From: Gnetum montanum
Lineage: Eukaryota; Streptophyta; Gnetopsida; Gnetales; Gnetaceae
NCBI GenBank assembly: GCA_015680685.1
Contig: MNCI01026944.1
Span: 70,703-134,702 of the forward strand
Length of the DNA: 64,000 nt
Direction of reading: 5' to 3'
Shown: positions 1 through 9,880 of the stretch, piece after piece
Layout: each line of letters begins with the position of its first letter
Numbering within the stretch: the first letter of the stretch is position 1
Translations under genes and position numbers: made by a program
Notes under the pieces: model-generated
Seen by the model: only the letters and a program-made list of their open reading frames with translations
The model's database searches: none
Told to the model about the DNA's origin: nothing

Positions 1-430
1 ACCACTAGCTAAACAATTTATACAAAATAAAAATGAAACATAACTCATACGACTATGACAAAGAGGCTAAAATGTTATCTTTAGCAAGTCATCTTACAAA
101 CAATCTTTCACAATGTCTTCTTACAAATGCTCTTTCCATAATTAAAGTGAGATCCCAAGTGCGTGATCTCAAGAGTAATATATTTCTTCCAACCCCTAAA
201 GCCCTTTTATAGGGTTCAAAACGTAGTTAGATATTCCAAAATATCTTAGCTAACTTCTCTTCCAAGTAAGGAAGTTATAACTTGCCCAACAAGTTAGGAG
301 ACCTTACTTGCCCTACAAGTTAGGAAGTTGGAAAGTTAGGAGAAAATCATGCTAATATTGGCATGTGTCTTTACACATTTTACAAATATTTCTTTCATAA
401 ATCTCAATTAAAAATTAAAGCCAAGGTCTT
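1..430 (-). repeat. E-family LTR fragment (R and promoter-proximal U3)
   Basis: Positions 1 to about 260 match 9534-9757 (5' LTR of element E) and 43540-43800 (LTR F): the same 'ccactagctaa' start, the same TATA region and the same 'atatcttagctaac' block. From about 260 to 430 it matches only F, sharing short 'acttgcccaacaagttagga' repeats, because the LTR at 9757 is broken there. The orientation is minus, so U5 lies beyond the left window edge. I read it as the promoter-proximal part of the 3' LTR of E; the rest of U3 would run to 2366. Confidence 0.8.
203..213 (-). promoter_or_regulatory. LTR TATA box
   Basis: The minus strand reads CCTATAAAAGGGC, a plant-type TATA box. The same box is kept at the equivalent place in the other two E-family LTRs (about 9703-9713 and 43730-43740), so it is the LTR core promoter firing leftwards. 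Confidence 0.6.
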
Positions 431-699
431 CATACTATAGGAGCTTCATTCAATTGTCATTTTTTTTAAGTTTCCAATTGTTAAATATCATTTACCACTG
501 ATGCCCTAGTAATTTCATAAATAAGTGGTAATAAGAAGATAACATAGCGTATACCTTAGTGTAAATGTGGGTGAAGGTGGCTATATGGTCTTTAGATTCA
601 ATAAGGCCAATCTTTTCAATTTAAATAAATCATCTTCATTTGCACTTCCCTACACCTTATTATTATTTATTTATTTTTTTGAACCCACGTACTAGTAAA

Positions 700-1200
700 T
701 TCCTGCACGGATTATAAGTAACAGCTGCAAGAATGGTGGGAGTAATCAGCTGGTCGGTCATTCTTGAATTGCTGGTTCGTTTCTTTCCTTTCTTGCCTCT
801 GCGTGAAACCCATGGAAATGGACACATACTCTACCCCATTCCTACCATCGATTTCAACCAAAACCATATGTGAACTTCCACTTCTCAACAACACCCTACT
901 GCTGCATTCGGTAATTTTGCCATGTGGTGTTCAGTTGATCGTGGCCTTTCCAAGATGAATGTTCTTCTGCAATGTCTGCTTTCACTGACTGAAGACATCA
1001 TGCCATGTTAATTTCAAGGTGTGGATGTGCTCCTTCTCTGCAAAAATTTGAAACCACATTTTCATGACATAAAACGTGTAATAGTAAAATTACATCACAT
1101 CTCGCCATGCCTCCAATGAATCTGAGGAGGCTCCCTTCTCCACCTCACTGTGTAGCTGCTTCACGGCCTAGAAATCATCCTCCGCTTCCACCACTTCTTA
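700..1200 (-). pseudogene. Exon-like fragments of an unidentified host gene
   Basis: On the minus strand two blocks read as plausible protein. About 1250-1090 contains YIMVHYSV and SDSLEAWRDVM; about 1040-715 contains KEHIHTLKLTWHDVFSQ and SHMVLVEIDGRNGVEY. Between them is a T-rich stretch ending TTTTTGCAG, a good 3' splice site, so the fragment may have been taken from genomic DNA with an intron. At least two in-frame stops are present. I do not recognise the family. The 60-residue open frame at 894-712 is its last block. Confidence 0.35.
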
Positions 1201-1960
1201 CACCGAGTAGTGCACCATGATATACTGCCTCAACGACCGATATAGGTCTACCACCACAGCAAAACAAGGCCTTGACACTATGTTCTCAGCATTTTCATTC
1301 TTCTTCTTCTTACTTAGACCATGTTTGGAAAGTAGGATAAGAGGGATTTTTGATAGCCAACTGCAATGTTCTGCTACCTCCAAGCACAACAGACACCTTG
1401 GTAGCATGGTTGTTCTAGTGCGGCATCATCATGGCTCCTTGAGAAATGTTGCTGATGGAAATACCAAGATCAAGGATTTCCAAGGGTTTAAAGTTGTGTT
1501 GATCATCGTAGATGTATTGGCCGTTGTTGTTGGAGACTTTGGGCTTCTTTTGGCATAGATTGAAGGGCTTCTAGATTTAATGTGACCTTGGTGGAGATGG
1601 TGATTTGATGAGCTCCATGGTCATACCGAATCCTGGCTCTCCCCACTACTTTCATCCATCTGTGTCATCCATAATACATGTGCGGCTCCCTGAATGTTTT
1701 CCAAAAGCTTATTCCTGTAATAAAATCCAATCCTTGTTGTTTCTTGTTGAACATAGAGGTACCAATAAGCATCCATGGTCTACGAAATAAGAAGTGTTTG
1801 GGATTGCATATGACTGTAGCTAGCCTCCACCTTGCCCAACTATGGTACAATGTTGGAGCTTTCCTGAAAAGTTGGCACCACAGTGATGCTGCCAACTTCT
1901 GACCAGAAGCGTTACAAATGGCACTCTTTCTCAAACACGAATGGGTTCTCCACCTTTCTT
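1200..1960 (-). pseudogene. Exon-like fragment, family not recognised
   Basis: Minus-strand frames hold protein-like stretches. One, around 1830-1650, includes MDAYWYLYVQQETTRIGFYY; an overlapping frame is open for 89 residues from 1934 to 1665 and includes WMLIGTSMFNKKQQGLDF. The two frames cannot both be real and I cannot decide between them by eye. The strand is the same as the block at 700-1200, so both may come from one gene. No catalytic motif is visible. Confidence 0.25.
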
Positions 1961-2329
1961 TCTATCCTGCTTTAACACTTCTAGTTTCTTTGAGAGAACT
2001 TATCCCTTTGTTCTCATATCCATGTTTTTTATGACTCGTAAAATCTCATCTGCTGAGAAATCAATGTTCTGGGAAGCTTTCACATAGAAATGATGCTGGA
2101 TTTTTCTTTTCTTTTCTTTTATCCTTTTGTTTATTTATTTTTACTATAGGTTCATCCACATCAATATAAATGAAACCTTCGAGATTATGCATATCAATAA
2201 GACGCAACCATTGTATTTTTCATTTGAATATTTGTTTTGTCTTGTATAGATAAATGATGGAAGTGTAGTAGAATTAATATCATTCATATTTTAATCATGT
2301 TCTCTACCATTGCCTTTTTCCAATATTTA

Positions 2330-2366
2330 CTTTTTTTGTTCCATAAAATGGCCAAATGTGCCAACA
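2330..2366 (-). repeat. U3 terminus of the left E LTR
   Basis: The minus strand starts TGTTGGCACATTTGGCC. The same terminus, one base different in the first 17, ends LTR F at 45333. It pairs with the opposite LTR end at 8523 (TGTTGG on plus), giving TGTTGG...CCAACA terminal inverted repeats. Confidence 0.6.
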
Positions 2367-2380
2367 TTTCTACCTCCTTA
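2367..2380 (-). other. Polypurine tract of element E
   Basis: The minus strand reads TAAGGAGGTAGAAA immediately before the TGTTGG LTR terminus. A purine run touching the 3' LTR is the expected plus-strand DNA primer of an LTR retrotransposon and fixes the left end of E's internal region. Confidence 0.55.
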
Positions 2381-2760
2381 AAAGCTTAAGAAAACTTATG
2401 CAGCCTCATTTTAAAACTAAAACATACTAAAACTTTCACTGAATTTTTACAACTTAACAGAAATATTTTTGGAGGAAAATTTCCATCAAATATAAGGTTT
2501 AATGTTATAAAAACCTCATTCCTAAGAAAAACAACAAACTATACATTAGCAAGTCCTTCATTCGTGGACTATTCTTAAGATGGGAACAAAATTGTGAGGG
2601 TTACTCTGGTAGGAATCCTCAACTCTCTAACTATCTCATAGGAAATTTCTGACATGATGAAGGTTGTTCTGTTGTTCGCTGGCTTAGTGGATCTCTCAAC
2701 TTGATTTACTAAAGCTTTTTCTTCAGCACTCTTCTCATTTTATTTTTCATATGTGGTCTT

Positions 2761-3081
2761 CTATTTTTCGCAATTGGGTCCTTCATTTTTCTCTTGGGAG
2801 ACAAAGGCCTCTTCCCATGCCCATGATGACTCTTCATTGGTTGGTTCCTCTTCTCCTTTCTCCTCTTCTTTGGTGCAATCTTGATATTTCCCCCAAACAT
2901 TTGACTCTATCTCCAAACCTCTTGTGAGGAATGCAAATTCATTGGACAACCAAGCCATGAAAGGACACTTCTTTGGTGCTCCACATGATCTAGCTTTCAA
3001 ATAACCCTTTAAGACATGTTCAGGGCAACATCCCATCACATATGGAATAAAATACTTTCTCATTATTCTCCCAAACTCCAT
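2761..3081 (-). CDS. Extra open frame between integrase and 3' LTR, unknown
   Basis: A 106-residue open frame sits where some plant gypsy elements carry an additional gene. It starts MEFGRIMRKYF and contains a cysteine cluster (GCCPEHV, SCGAPKKC, about residues 18-40), then a strongly acidic, glutamate-rich half. It has no signal peptide, membrane segment or family I recognise. The same frame continues past the stop at 2761 for some distance, and a lysine-rich frame overlaps at 2900-2709 (probably a shadow). It may be an element gene or captured host sequence. Confidence 0.4.
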   Translation of the reverse strand: MEFGRIMRKYFIPYVMGCCPEHVLKGYLKARSCGAPKKCPFMAWLSNEFAFLTRGLEIESNVWGKYQDCTKEEEKGEEEPTNEESSWAWEEAFVSQEKNEGPNCEK

Positions 3082-3195
3082 CTCCCTCTTTCAAATTAGC
3101 TCTCTCTTACTTTCCCTACTCAACTTGAATTGAAAGATGATGAAATCTTAGGCAACCCAATTCTCTTTTTATAGGTGTTAGGAATTTAAAATTTT

Positions 3196-3325
3196 CCCCA
3201 AGAGTCTTCAACCAATTTTCCTTCTTTTTAGGCATTTTAACCACTTGTCACAATCCTCANCCCCCAAGAGTCTTCAACCAATTTTCCTTCTTTTTAGGCA
3301 TTTTAACCACTTGTCACAATCCTCA
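3196..3325. repeat. 64-bp perfect duplication around a single N (assembly seam)
   Basis: Bases 3196-3259 and 3262-3325 are identical 64-mers separated by one N at 3260 and one C. Two contig ends that overlap but were not merged give exactly this pattern. The true sequence probably has one copy. Confidence 0.85.
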
Positions 3326-3600
3326 CTAACTGGTGGATGAGTCATCTTCACCACTTGTCACACTTGTCGGATTCCACTTGTTTCACTTGTAGACTTCCAC
3401 TTGCCTCACTTGAAGGAAAACTATTTTCTAATTTAAATAAATTTATCTTAAATATATTTACTATTATAATATACTATCCACTTATCTAATTATATACTAA
3501 TAGCATAATTAAACATAATATTTAATACTATATTCCTAATAATATTAGTAATATTATATCTAATAGTATATACATATATTACTTTGTGTAAGAATATCTT
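3326..3600. other. AT-rich 3' flank of E pol
   Basis: From 3335 to 3415 the motif CACTTG recurs about eight times; 3430-3590 is nearly pure A and T. I see no gene. It is the untranslated stretch after integrase. Confidence 0.5.
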
Positions 3601-3609
3601 CAAGTTGTA

Positions 3610-4750
3610 TGCAATTGTCCCAAATAATGTTTTATATGCAAAACATTATATGGAAATCGTAATTCCATGCCATTCAAAGTTGATAATTTGTAAGTATCTT
3701 CTGACAATTGCTTTGTAATTTAAAATGGACGAATCCACGCTAGTGTAAACTTATTAGGTTTCTTCATATTCCATAATAGGACAAGGTCCCCTATCTTGAA
3801 AGTTCTTTTCAGAGCTTTTCTATCAAACCATCTTTTAACTTGAGAGGTATTCTGTAACAAACTATCCCTTGCTTTATCTACTTTAGCTTCTCTTTTAATA
3901 AGAAAAGTCATGAAACTTCTATCCTTATTAGTTTTTTCACTATATCTTTGTACAAATTCAGAAGCTAAGTTTACAATCTTATTTTTAATTCTTACTGGCA
4001 AACCATAGACTAAGTTATATGGTGATATCCCAATAGCTCTCTTGAATCTAATTTGATTTAACCATAATGTGGATTGTAGATAATTGATCCAATTTCCTGG
4101 ATTTCCATCCATCGATTTCTTGATATAAGAGATAAGCTTTTTATTGGTGGATTCTGCTAGGCCATTTCCTTGAGGATAATAGTTTGATGAGGAAAATAAG
4201 AAAATAGATTTTTCTGATGCCCATTTGATAAACTCTTCGAATTTGAAGGTGGGTTCATTGTCTAACACTAGCACTTCGGGTAGACCAAATCTACTTAGAA
4301 TGTGGTCTTCTAGAAACTTAATCACATCTGATGTTGAACTTCCTCTTAGAGCCTTTGCTTTAGACCATTTAGTAATATAATTAGTAGCCGTGACAATAAA
4401 CTTGTGTCTAGCTCTTGAAGGAGTAATTGTACCAATAAAATCCAAACCCCATTGATGAAATGGTCTATTTGCAACTACTGGCTTTAAAGGGGATCTAGTA
4501 TTTTTCATTTTAGGCCCATGAATTTGATATTTATAGAATTTTTGAATCTTTGAACTAATGTCTTGATACATGGAAGGCCAATAATATCCATATCGAAGTA
4601 TATGTTGCATAGTCGACTTAGGGGATTCATAAAATAAATTTAAATGATCATGAAATTGTTCCAAAAAGAAACTAATTTGATCATTATGAACACATTCCAA
4701 TAAAACCCCTCAAAAATATTTTCTATATAATATACCATCTTTAACAACGA
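3610..4750 (-). pseudogene. int: E integrase
   Basis: The longest frame (4700-3720, 326 residues) covers a zinc-binding-like N-terminus, with histidines kept but the CxxC pair lost (KYQIHGPK), then the DDE core: first Asp in WGLDFIGT, second in VLVLDNEPTF, Glu in YYPQGNGLAEST. After WIRPF comes a stop, and the reading continues to about 3610 with a C-terminal fold typical of gypsy integrases (TYKLSTLNG, LRFPYN) but no chromodomain. The core is strikingly complete for a dead copy. Role in a live element: insertion of the cDNA into host chromatin. Confidence 0.9.
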
Positions 4751-4754
4751 ATCT

Positions 4755-6308
4755 TCATGCTCTTTTGAAGAAAGCTCTCTTTTGACTTGTAGTTAAATTA
4801 TTTGGGATTTTCCTTGTATTAAGAAATTTGAGAATTTCATCATACCAATTCTCTTCATGGGTGTCAAGTGTACATATTTCACTTTCTCTAGTCATTAACT
4901 TGGCTAAACCCATTCCCTTAATTTTTTTGCATATTTCCAATGAAAATATGAAACTTTGCAACTTTATAACCCATTTTCCTTTTTTTAATCCAATCTCATT
5001 TTGGGCTAGGAATCGCTTGACTATAGGTTCAATTAGCATAATGTGGACTAATTAACTTTCCAAATAATATTTAAAATGTTGAAGTGCTTTAATGACTACA
5101 AATGCTTGTTTCTCTAAATCAGAATAATTTAATTCTGAACCTTTTAATTGATATCCAAAAAATCCAATTGGTTCATCTTGACCTTCATCATCATTTTGTG
5201 TTAAAACAGCAGTGATAGAATCATTTGAAGCAAAATAATATAACCAAAAATCTTCTTTTAGCCTAGGCTTCACCAAATGTGGAGCCTCTTGTATAGCATT
5301 TTTAATTTCTGATAAAGCTCTCTCTAACTCTGGTGTTTTCTCTACTTGGACATCCTTTTTTAATATAAACATCAAAGGCTTGGTAATTTCAGTAAACCCA
5401 AGGATGAACTTTTTCACAAAGTTTATCTTCCCAAAGAAAGATCTAAGAGATTTCTTACTTGTGGGATGTTCAATATTCTATACTACTTGGATTTGGGAAT
5501 TGTCTATGGAAATTCTTTCTTGACATATCACATGGCCTAATAAGATACCAGATTTAACTCCAAAGATACACTCATTAGGATTTAATGAAATACCAAACTC
5601 ACGACATCTATTGAAAACTTGCTAGAGATGATTAATATGATCTTCTTTTTTTCTTGAGAATATTGTAATATCATCCAAATAAACCACCACAAATTTGCCT
5701 AATAAATCCTTAAATGCTGAATCCATTGCTCTTTGGCAAGTAGCTCCAGCATTTGACAATCCAAATGGCATTCTTTGGTAAGCGAAAGTTCCCCATTTGG
5801 TGATAAATGATGCTTTGTATCTATCATTATTATCTACCACAATTTGATTATAACCTAAGAAACCATCTAAGAAAGAATATACTTGACAACCTAAGACTTT
5901 AATCAGCATCTCATCAATTCTTGGAAGTGGATACTTGTCCTTTTTTGAGTCATCATTCAGACTTCTAAAGTCTACACAAAGCCTTATATCACCATTTTTC
6001 TTTTTCACTGGAAAGAGGTTAGAAAGCCATGTTGAATATCATACTGGATATATGATTCGTGCTTGCAACAACTTCTTGATTTTGGTTTCCATAGCTGGTT
6101 CAAATGATGGATTAAATTTCCTTTGTTTTTTCTTGACTATTTTACAACCTTCTATTAAAGGAATCTTATGTGTCATCACATCTTGCCTAAAATCTTTAAG
6201 ATCATCATAAGACCAAGCAAAATTTTCCAAATTATTTTTTAGACATGATAACAAGTTTTGCTTGAAACTCAAATCTCTTTCTTTTGTAACATTCAACATC
6301 TTTGGCAT
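4755..6308 (-). pseudogene. pol: E reverse transcriptase and RNase H
   Basis: RT motifs in order: KKNGDIRLCVDFRSLN, YPLPRIDEML, FLDGFLGYNQI, KWGTFAYQRMPFGLSNA and the catalytic box VVVYLDDITIFS, all between 6008 and 5640. The RNase H region (5417-5052) shows EIKNAIQEAP and LNYSDLEKQAFVVIKAL. The segments 6308-6039, 6008-5622, 5417-5052 and 5039-4755 are all in the same frame, separated by stops near 6041, 5624, 5478 and 5054. The YLDD box is intact. Confidence 0.9.
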
Positions 6309-6452
6309 CTTCTCTAATCCAAAATTTACTACCTCAAAAGCTTGACTATCTGGGTTTTGTATATCCTTTCCAGTAAGTAAATTTTTTTTAACTCATGTTC
6401 CAAGTCAATCATCCTCTTTGGAATAAAATTAGCTTTGGAGTTTGATAATGTT

Positions 6453-7160
6453 TCAAGGTAACCACATGTGAGAATAATCTGTTGATATGTAACCTGAGAA
6501 ATTCTTGCTCCAACTTCTACTCAATAAGAGACTATGTAAATTTGGTATATTTGCTACTTGAATAGTTACTCTACTTCTAATGCGAGGTTTAGAAGAAATT
6601 TCCAATAGAACATTTGGTAATTGACCCACAATATTCACTCTACTTTTATCCACTTGAGCAATCTTTTTATTTGATTTTTTAGAATCAAAACCCACTTTCT
6701 TACATATAGACAATGGCATTATAGTAGACGTAGCTCCAGAATCAATCAAATAATTATGTAAGTATTTATCCTTTAATTTCATTGTCAAAAGAAAAGGAAG
6801 AGCTTCCTTATCATACGAGGTCTTTAACTTCTCATCATTATTAGACACACAACTTAACTTTGATTCTCTAACTCTCCTTTTACCTTTAATGAACTCTAAA
6901 TTCTTTCTTTGTTGATCTCCTATTTGAAGCAATTGATAAAATCTAATATTGGCCTTGACATGTTTAAGGTCTTCAATCAAATCATAATCTCCATAACTAA
7001 TAAAGCTTGGTTTCTTTATCCATTTATTAAAAGACTTATTTGGAGTGCTTTGCTCTACTTGATTGTCTTTACCTTTATTCTTATCTCTTCTATTTGGCTC
7101 AAAATATTTTCTCTTAGTAGATGGATTAGTAATAACATTTGGGGGTCTAGAAGTAGTTAA
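6453..7160 (-). pseudogene. pro: E aspartic protease with upstream linker
   Basis: The active-site motif YLIDSGATSTIMP (about 6750) is a retropepsin signature with its catalytic Asp. It is followed by SLLLSRSW, corresponding to the family's second-strand ILGRDW-like motif. The linker from 7160 to 6980 is lysine-rich. It would cut the Gag-Pol polyprotein. The frame is continuous with gag upstream; stops cluster between 6455 and 6395 before RT begins. Confidence 0.85.
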
Positions 7161-7169
7161 TATTTCTTT

Positions 7170-8402
7170 TTATTGGAGGATATATCCTTTTTCCTCATTA
7201 TTATTACATTCTTCATCTGAAGACATATCTTCTTCAGAACTTGATATAAAAGAAGTATCGCTAGATCCACTGCTAAAAGATTTACTTGCATAATGAACAC
7301 TAGATAACTCATTATCAGATTTAATATCAAGAAAGTTGAACATAATAAGGTCACTTTCATCCTCATCTTCTTCTAACTTAGTGTCTTGATGTTTATGCTT
7401 CCTATTTTTTCTTTCTTCCTTGATATTAACTCTTGCCAAAGCTTTTTCAAGCTTCACTATTTTGTTAGACATATCTCTCATTAATTGTCCTTTTTCAGAT
7501 TCTACTCTTTCATGTTCTTGCTCTATCTTAATATGAGATGGACTTGATAAAGTTTTAAATCGAGCTAAATCTTGCATAGGAATCATAACTCTTTCTTCTC
7601 TTTTCTGAATTGCAATATTTTCTTCAAGATTCAAGTTCAACTATTTTTCTAACTATATAGCTTCACTAAAGTAGTCATTTAGTGTAGTTAAGTTTGGAGT
7701 TCTCCTTAAGCAAATTGAAATTTTGGGGTTGATAGCCTTAAGATAAGTTTCTTTAAGCATTTCTTTTAATGGTCTATATTATCTTTGAAAGAGTCTACAA
7801 ATTCGTTGAAACTTGATGTTAAAATCTCTAATTAACTCTTTAACTCCTTGCTTAGCTTGTATCAGTCCATAGTATAGTTGTTTTTGATCTAATTGATTAC
7901 TAAACTGGGCTAAGAAAAGATTCTTTATGTCATCCCAACTTGTAATACTATTAATTGGTAAGTTCGAATACCAAATCTGAGCCATATCCTTTAAATTTGA
8001 TACAAACAACCTACAAGCTTGAGCTAAAGCTAACTCAAACATGTGAATATATTCTTCAGCTATATAAGCTTTTCTAGGAATGAAAGGCTCAGGCAAATAT
8101 TTGTAAACTACCTTAGGAATATCATTGTTATTTTCAAATCCTAATGGTGTAACTCTTTGCCAAGGAGTTTCAATCCTATTCCTTTGGATAGTTGAACTCT
8201 TAGACTTTCTAGATCTTCTCTTATAAATTGATAAGCTAGATATAATGGGTGATCTTCTTGATCTTCTAGTTTTTACTCCACTACTTGTTCCCAATTCAAA
8301 AACTTTCTTTTGTTCTTCTTCTGATGAAGAATCAGTCTTAGAATCAAGAATATCTTTTGAAACTTTTAAATTTTCCAAACTATCAATCTTCTTAGTCATC
8401 AA
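7170..8402 (-). pseudogene. gag: E gag
   Basis: The frame opens MMTKKIDSLENL at 8402, with an Arg/Lys/Ser-rich N-terminus. The retrotransposon Gag domain follows: RLFVSNLKDMAQIWYSNLP then ITSWDDIKNLFLAQFSNQL (about 8000-7890). Stops fall at about 7780, 7659 and 7642, and the same frame resumes to 7170 with a coiled-coil-like Lys/Glu region and a Ser/Asp/Glu-rich tail. I see no CCHC zinc knuckle. The frame is shared with protease and pol, so no frameshift is needed for a Gag-Pol fusion. Confidence 0.85.
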
Positions 8403-8522
8403 CTAAAAATAGTATTTTCTTAAGCCTTTATAGTAACAAATAATTGTTGATGTGCTAAAATTATAAGTCTTAGGAACTTAGAGGTTGAAAATATTCAGTC
8501 CTCCTTCTAGCACAAAAAGAAC
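8403..8522 (-). other. E leader with candidate primer-binding site
   Basis: Just inside the LTR end at 8523 the minus strand reads TGTGCTAGAAGGAGGACT (about 8514-8497). Element O has TGGGCCTAGAAGGAGGGC at the same place (about 22473-22456). A shared block next to two independently placed LTR ends suggests a primer-binding site. I cannot name the tRNA. The inside-LTR string TGGCAGTCGTGTCCCGAA at 8552-8535 is a rival candidate. Confidence 0.4.
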
Positions 8523-9757
8523 TGTTGGTGATCGTTCGGGACACGACTGCCAACAAGTGCCCTCGAATAGGATTTAGGTGCTTGCTAGTCTTCTAGCAAC
8601 ACCAAGGCCTAGGTACCTCAAATAGACTTAGTAGTTAATGTGAGTATGTGTGTGTGCCTTTGCGGTGTGCAGTTGAAAAAAATGAAATGATTATGTTGTG
8701 TGTAAACTACAAATGACTTATCTTAAGAGATTTAGCCAACTTTGCCAAGTGTTGTGAGTTGTTGAGAGTTCCTATTTTGTTCAATTGCCTAGTCTATGCG
8801 GTCCTTATAATACCTACTTGTAAAAAATAAAATTTTGCAAAAAAATTTGAGCACAACTCTGCGGATCTACTTGTAATTTTCCCCAGAGAAGGAGATAGTT
8901 CCACAAGAAAACTAGAAATAGAGCAAGATTCAATGGAAATAGACAGAAAAGAAAGCAGATTTGTGTTAAGACCTCAAATTTTTAAACATGGTAAAATGAT
9001 ATGAGTAAACACTTCGTAATAAAGCTATCCCAAATTCAATAACTATGAATTGTTCAAACTTCCAAGGCTCAAATAAGAAATTTCTTCAAGACAATCCTAC
9101 TATGCTACCAAAAAATTGCTACGTAAACTACCACGTACGAGACTCCATTTTGGCTAGATAATGGATGTTAACAATTGCATTCAATAGAACCTTCAAAAGA
9201 CCTGACAATTTCTAATTGAAATACCACAGATATTCACTTTAAAAATAAAAGAAGCTATTCTGGTTCTATCGAGATACCAAAGATTTTCTGAACCCTCTTG
9301 ACTATTGAATCATTCAATGGCTTGACTACATGCAGAGGCTCTCTTACAACTATATCAATAGCGGTTCTTATACATTGTACAATAATAAAATTTACTACTA
9401 AAATGATCTTAAGGCTTTTAAACACAAGTGTTTCTATGGAAAAATTTTAATAGAAATTTTCTATTATGCAACAAGAACAATAAGAGCAATCTAAAAATCC
9501 CAAAATTACTTGCCAAGGATGATACTATCTAAACCACTAGCTAAACAATTTAAACAAAATAAAAATAAAATGTTGTCTTTAGCAAGTCATCTTACAAGCA
9601 ATCTTTCACAATGTCTTCTTACAAATGTTCTTCTAAGAATCAAAGTGAGACCCCAAGTGTGTGATCTCAAGAGTGATATATCTTTCTTCTAACCCTTGAA
9701 GCCCTTTTATAGGGTTAAAAAGGTAGTTAAATATTCCAAAATATCTTAGCTAACGTG
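8523..9757 (-). repeat. E 5' LTR, U3 broken
   Basis: The LTR runs from TGTTGG at 8523 rightwards. Its R/promoter part (about 9378-9757) matches 1-260 and 43389-43800, with the TATA box at about 9703-9713 on the minus strand. About 8560-9370 is U5-side sequence not seen elsewhere in the window. After 'atatcttagctaac' (9757) the match to the other two LTRs stops abruptly, so nearly all of U3 is gone. Confidence 0.75.
9703..9713 (-). promoter_or_regulatory. LTR TATA box of E
   Basis: The minus strand reads CTATAAAAGGGC, conserved in position with the boxes at about 208 and 43735. Confidence 0.55.
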
Positions 9758-9880
9758 ACTAACTTATGAAGGTCAATGATGCCAAAGATTGAATGGCTTC
9801 CAGATTTAACAAGTTTTTCTTGAAACTCGAATCTCTTTCTTTTGTAACATAGAAGACTTGACTAACTTATGAAGGTCAAG
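9757..9880. other. Patchwork junction between E and D
   Basis: A 19-bp direct repeat (gactaacttatgaaggtca) occurs at about 9758 and 9858. Between the copies, 9780-9812 resembles 1545-1578 and 9812-9848 resembles E pol at 6252-6290. The second repeat copy is in phase with D gag. Short scrambled copies of nearby sequence are typical of filler DNA from break repair. Confidence 0.55.

Larger units (their letters stand above)
431..2330 (-). other. Non-LTR cargo between the two ends of an E-family U3
   Basis: This stretch lies between promoter-proximal U3 (to about 430) and the U3 terminus (about 2330-2366). It has no similarity to the equivalent interval of LTR F (43985-45280), although both ends of the two LTRs match. 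Parts are less AT-rich than the neighbourhood and read as exon-like blocks on the minus strand (see the next two entries). From 1980 to 2330 it is AT-rich with a pyrimidine run near 2100-2130 and nothing recognisable. I infer captured host DNA; a later nested insertion is the alternative. Confidence 0.45.
2367..9757 (-). mobile_element. Ty3/gypsy element E (internal region plus broken 5' LTR)
   Basis: Order on the minus strand: 5' LTR 9757-8523, leader, gag, protease, RT/RNase H, integrase, a 1.2 kb 3' region with an extra open frame, polypurine tract at 2380-2367, then the 3' LTR running left off the window. Gag to integrase read in one frame, interrupted by stops but with little sign of frameshift. 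Integrase follows RNase H, the gypsy order, and there is no chromodomain after it. The 5' LTR has lost its U3 (breakpoint about 9757). Confidence 0.85.

Noticed and set aside
1665-1934. Pepsin-type aspartic protease C-terminus (WMLIGTSMFNKKQQGLDF)
   Set aside because: Resemblance rests on one IG..xxQQ.xDF-like string; flanking residues do not fit and an overlapping frame reads equally well.
3610-3720. Chromodomain after the E integrase
   Set aside because: The reading continues only to the standard gypsy integrase C-terminal block and then stops in AT-rich DNA; no aromatic-cage pattern.
8535-8552. Primer-binding site TGGCAGTCGTGTCCCGAA for E
   Set aside because: It lies inside the LTR if the TGTTGG...CCAACA ends are right (8523 and 2366), and nothing equivalent is beside O's LTR. 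Kept only as the second candidate.
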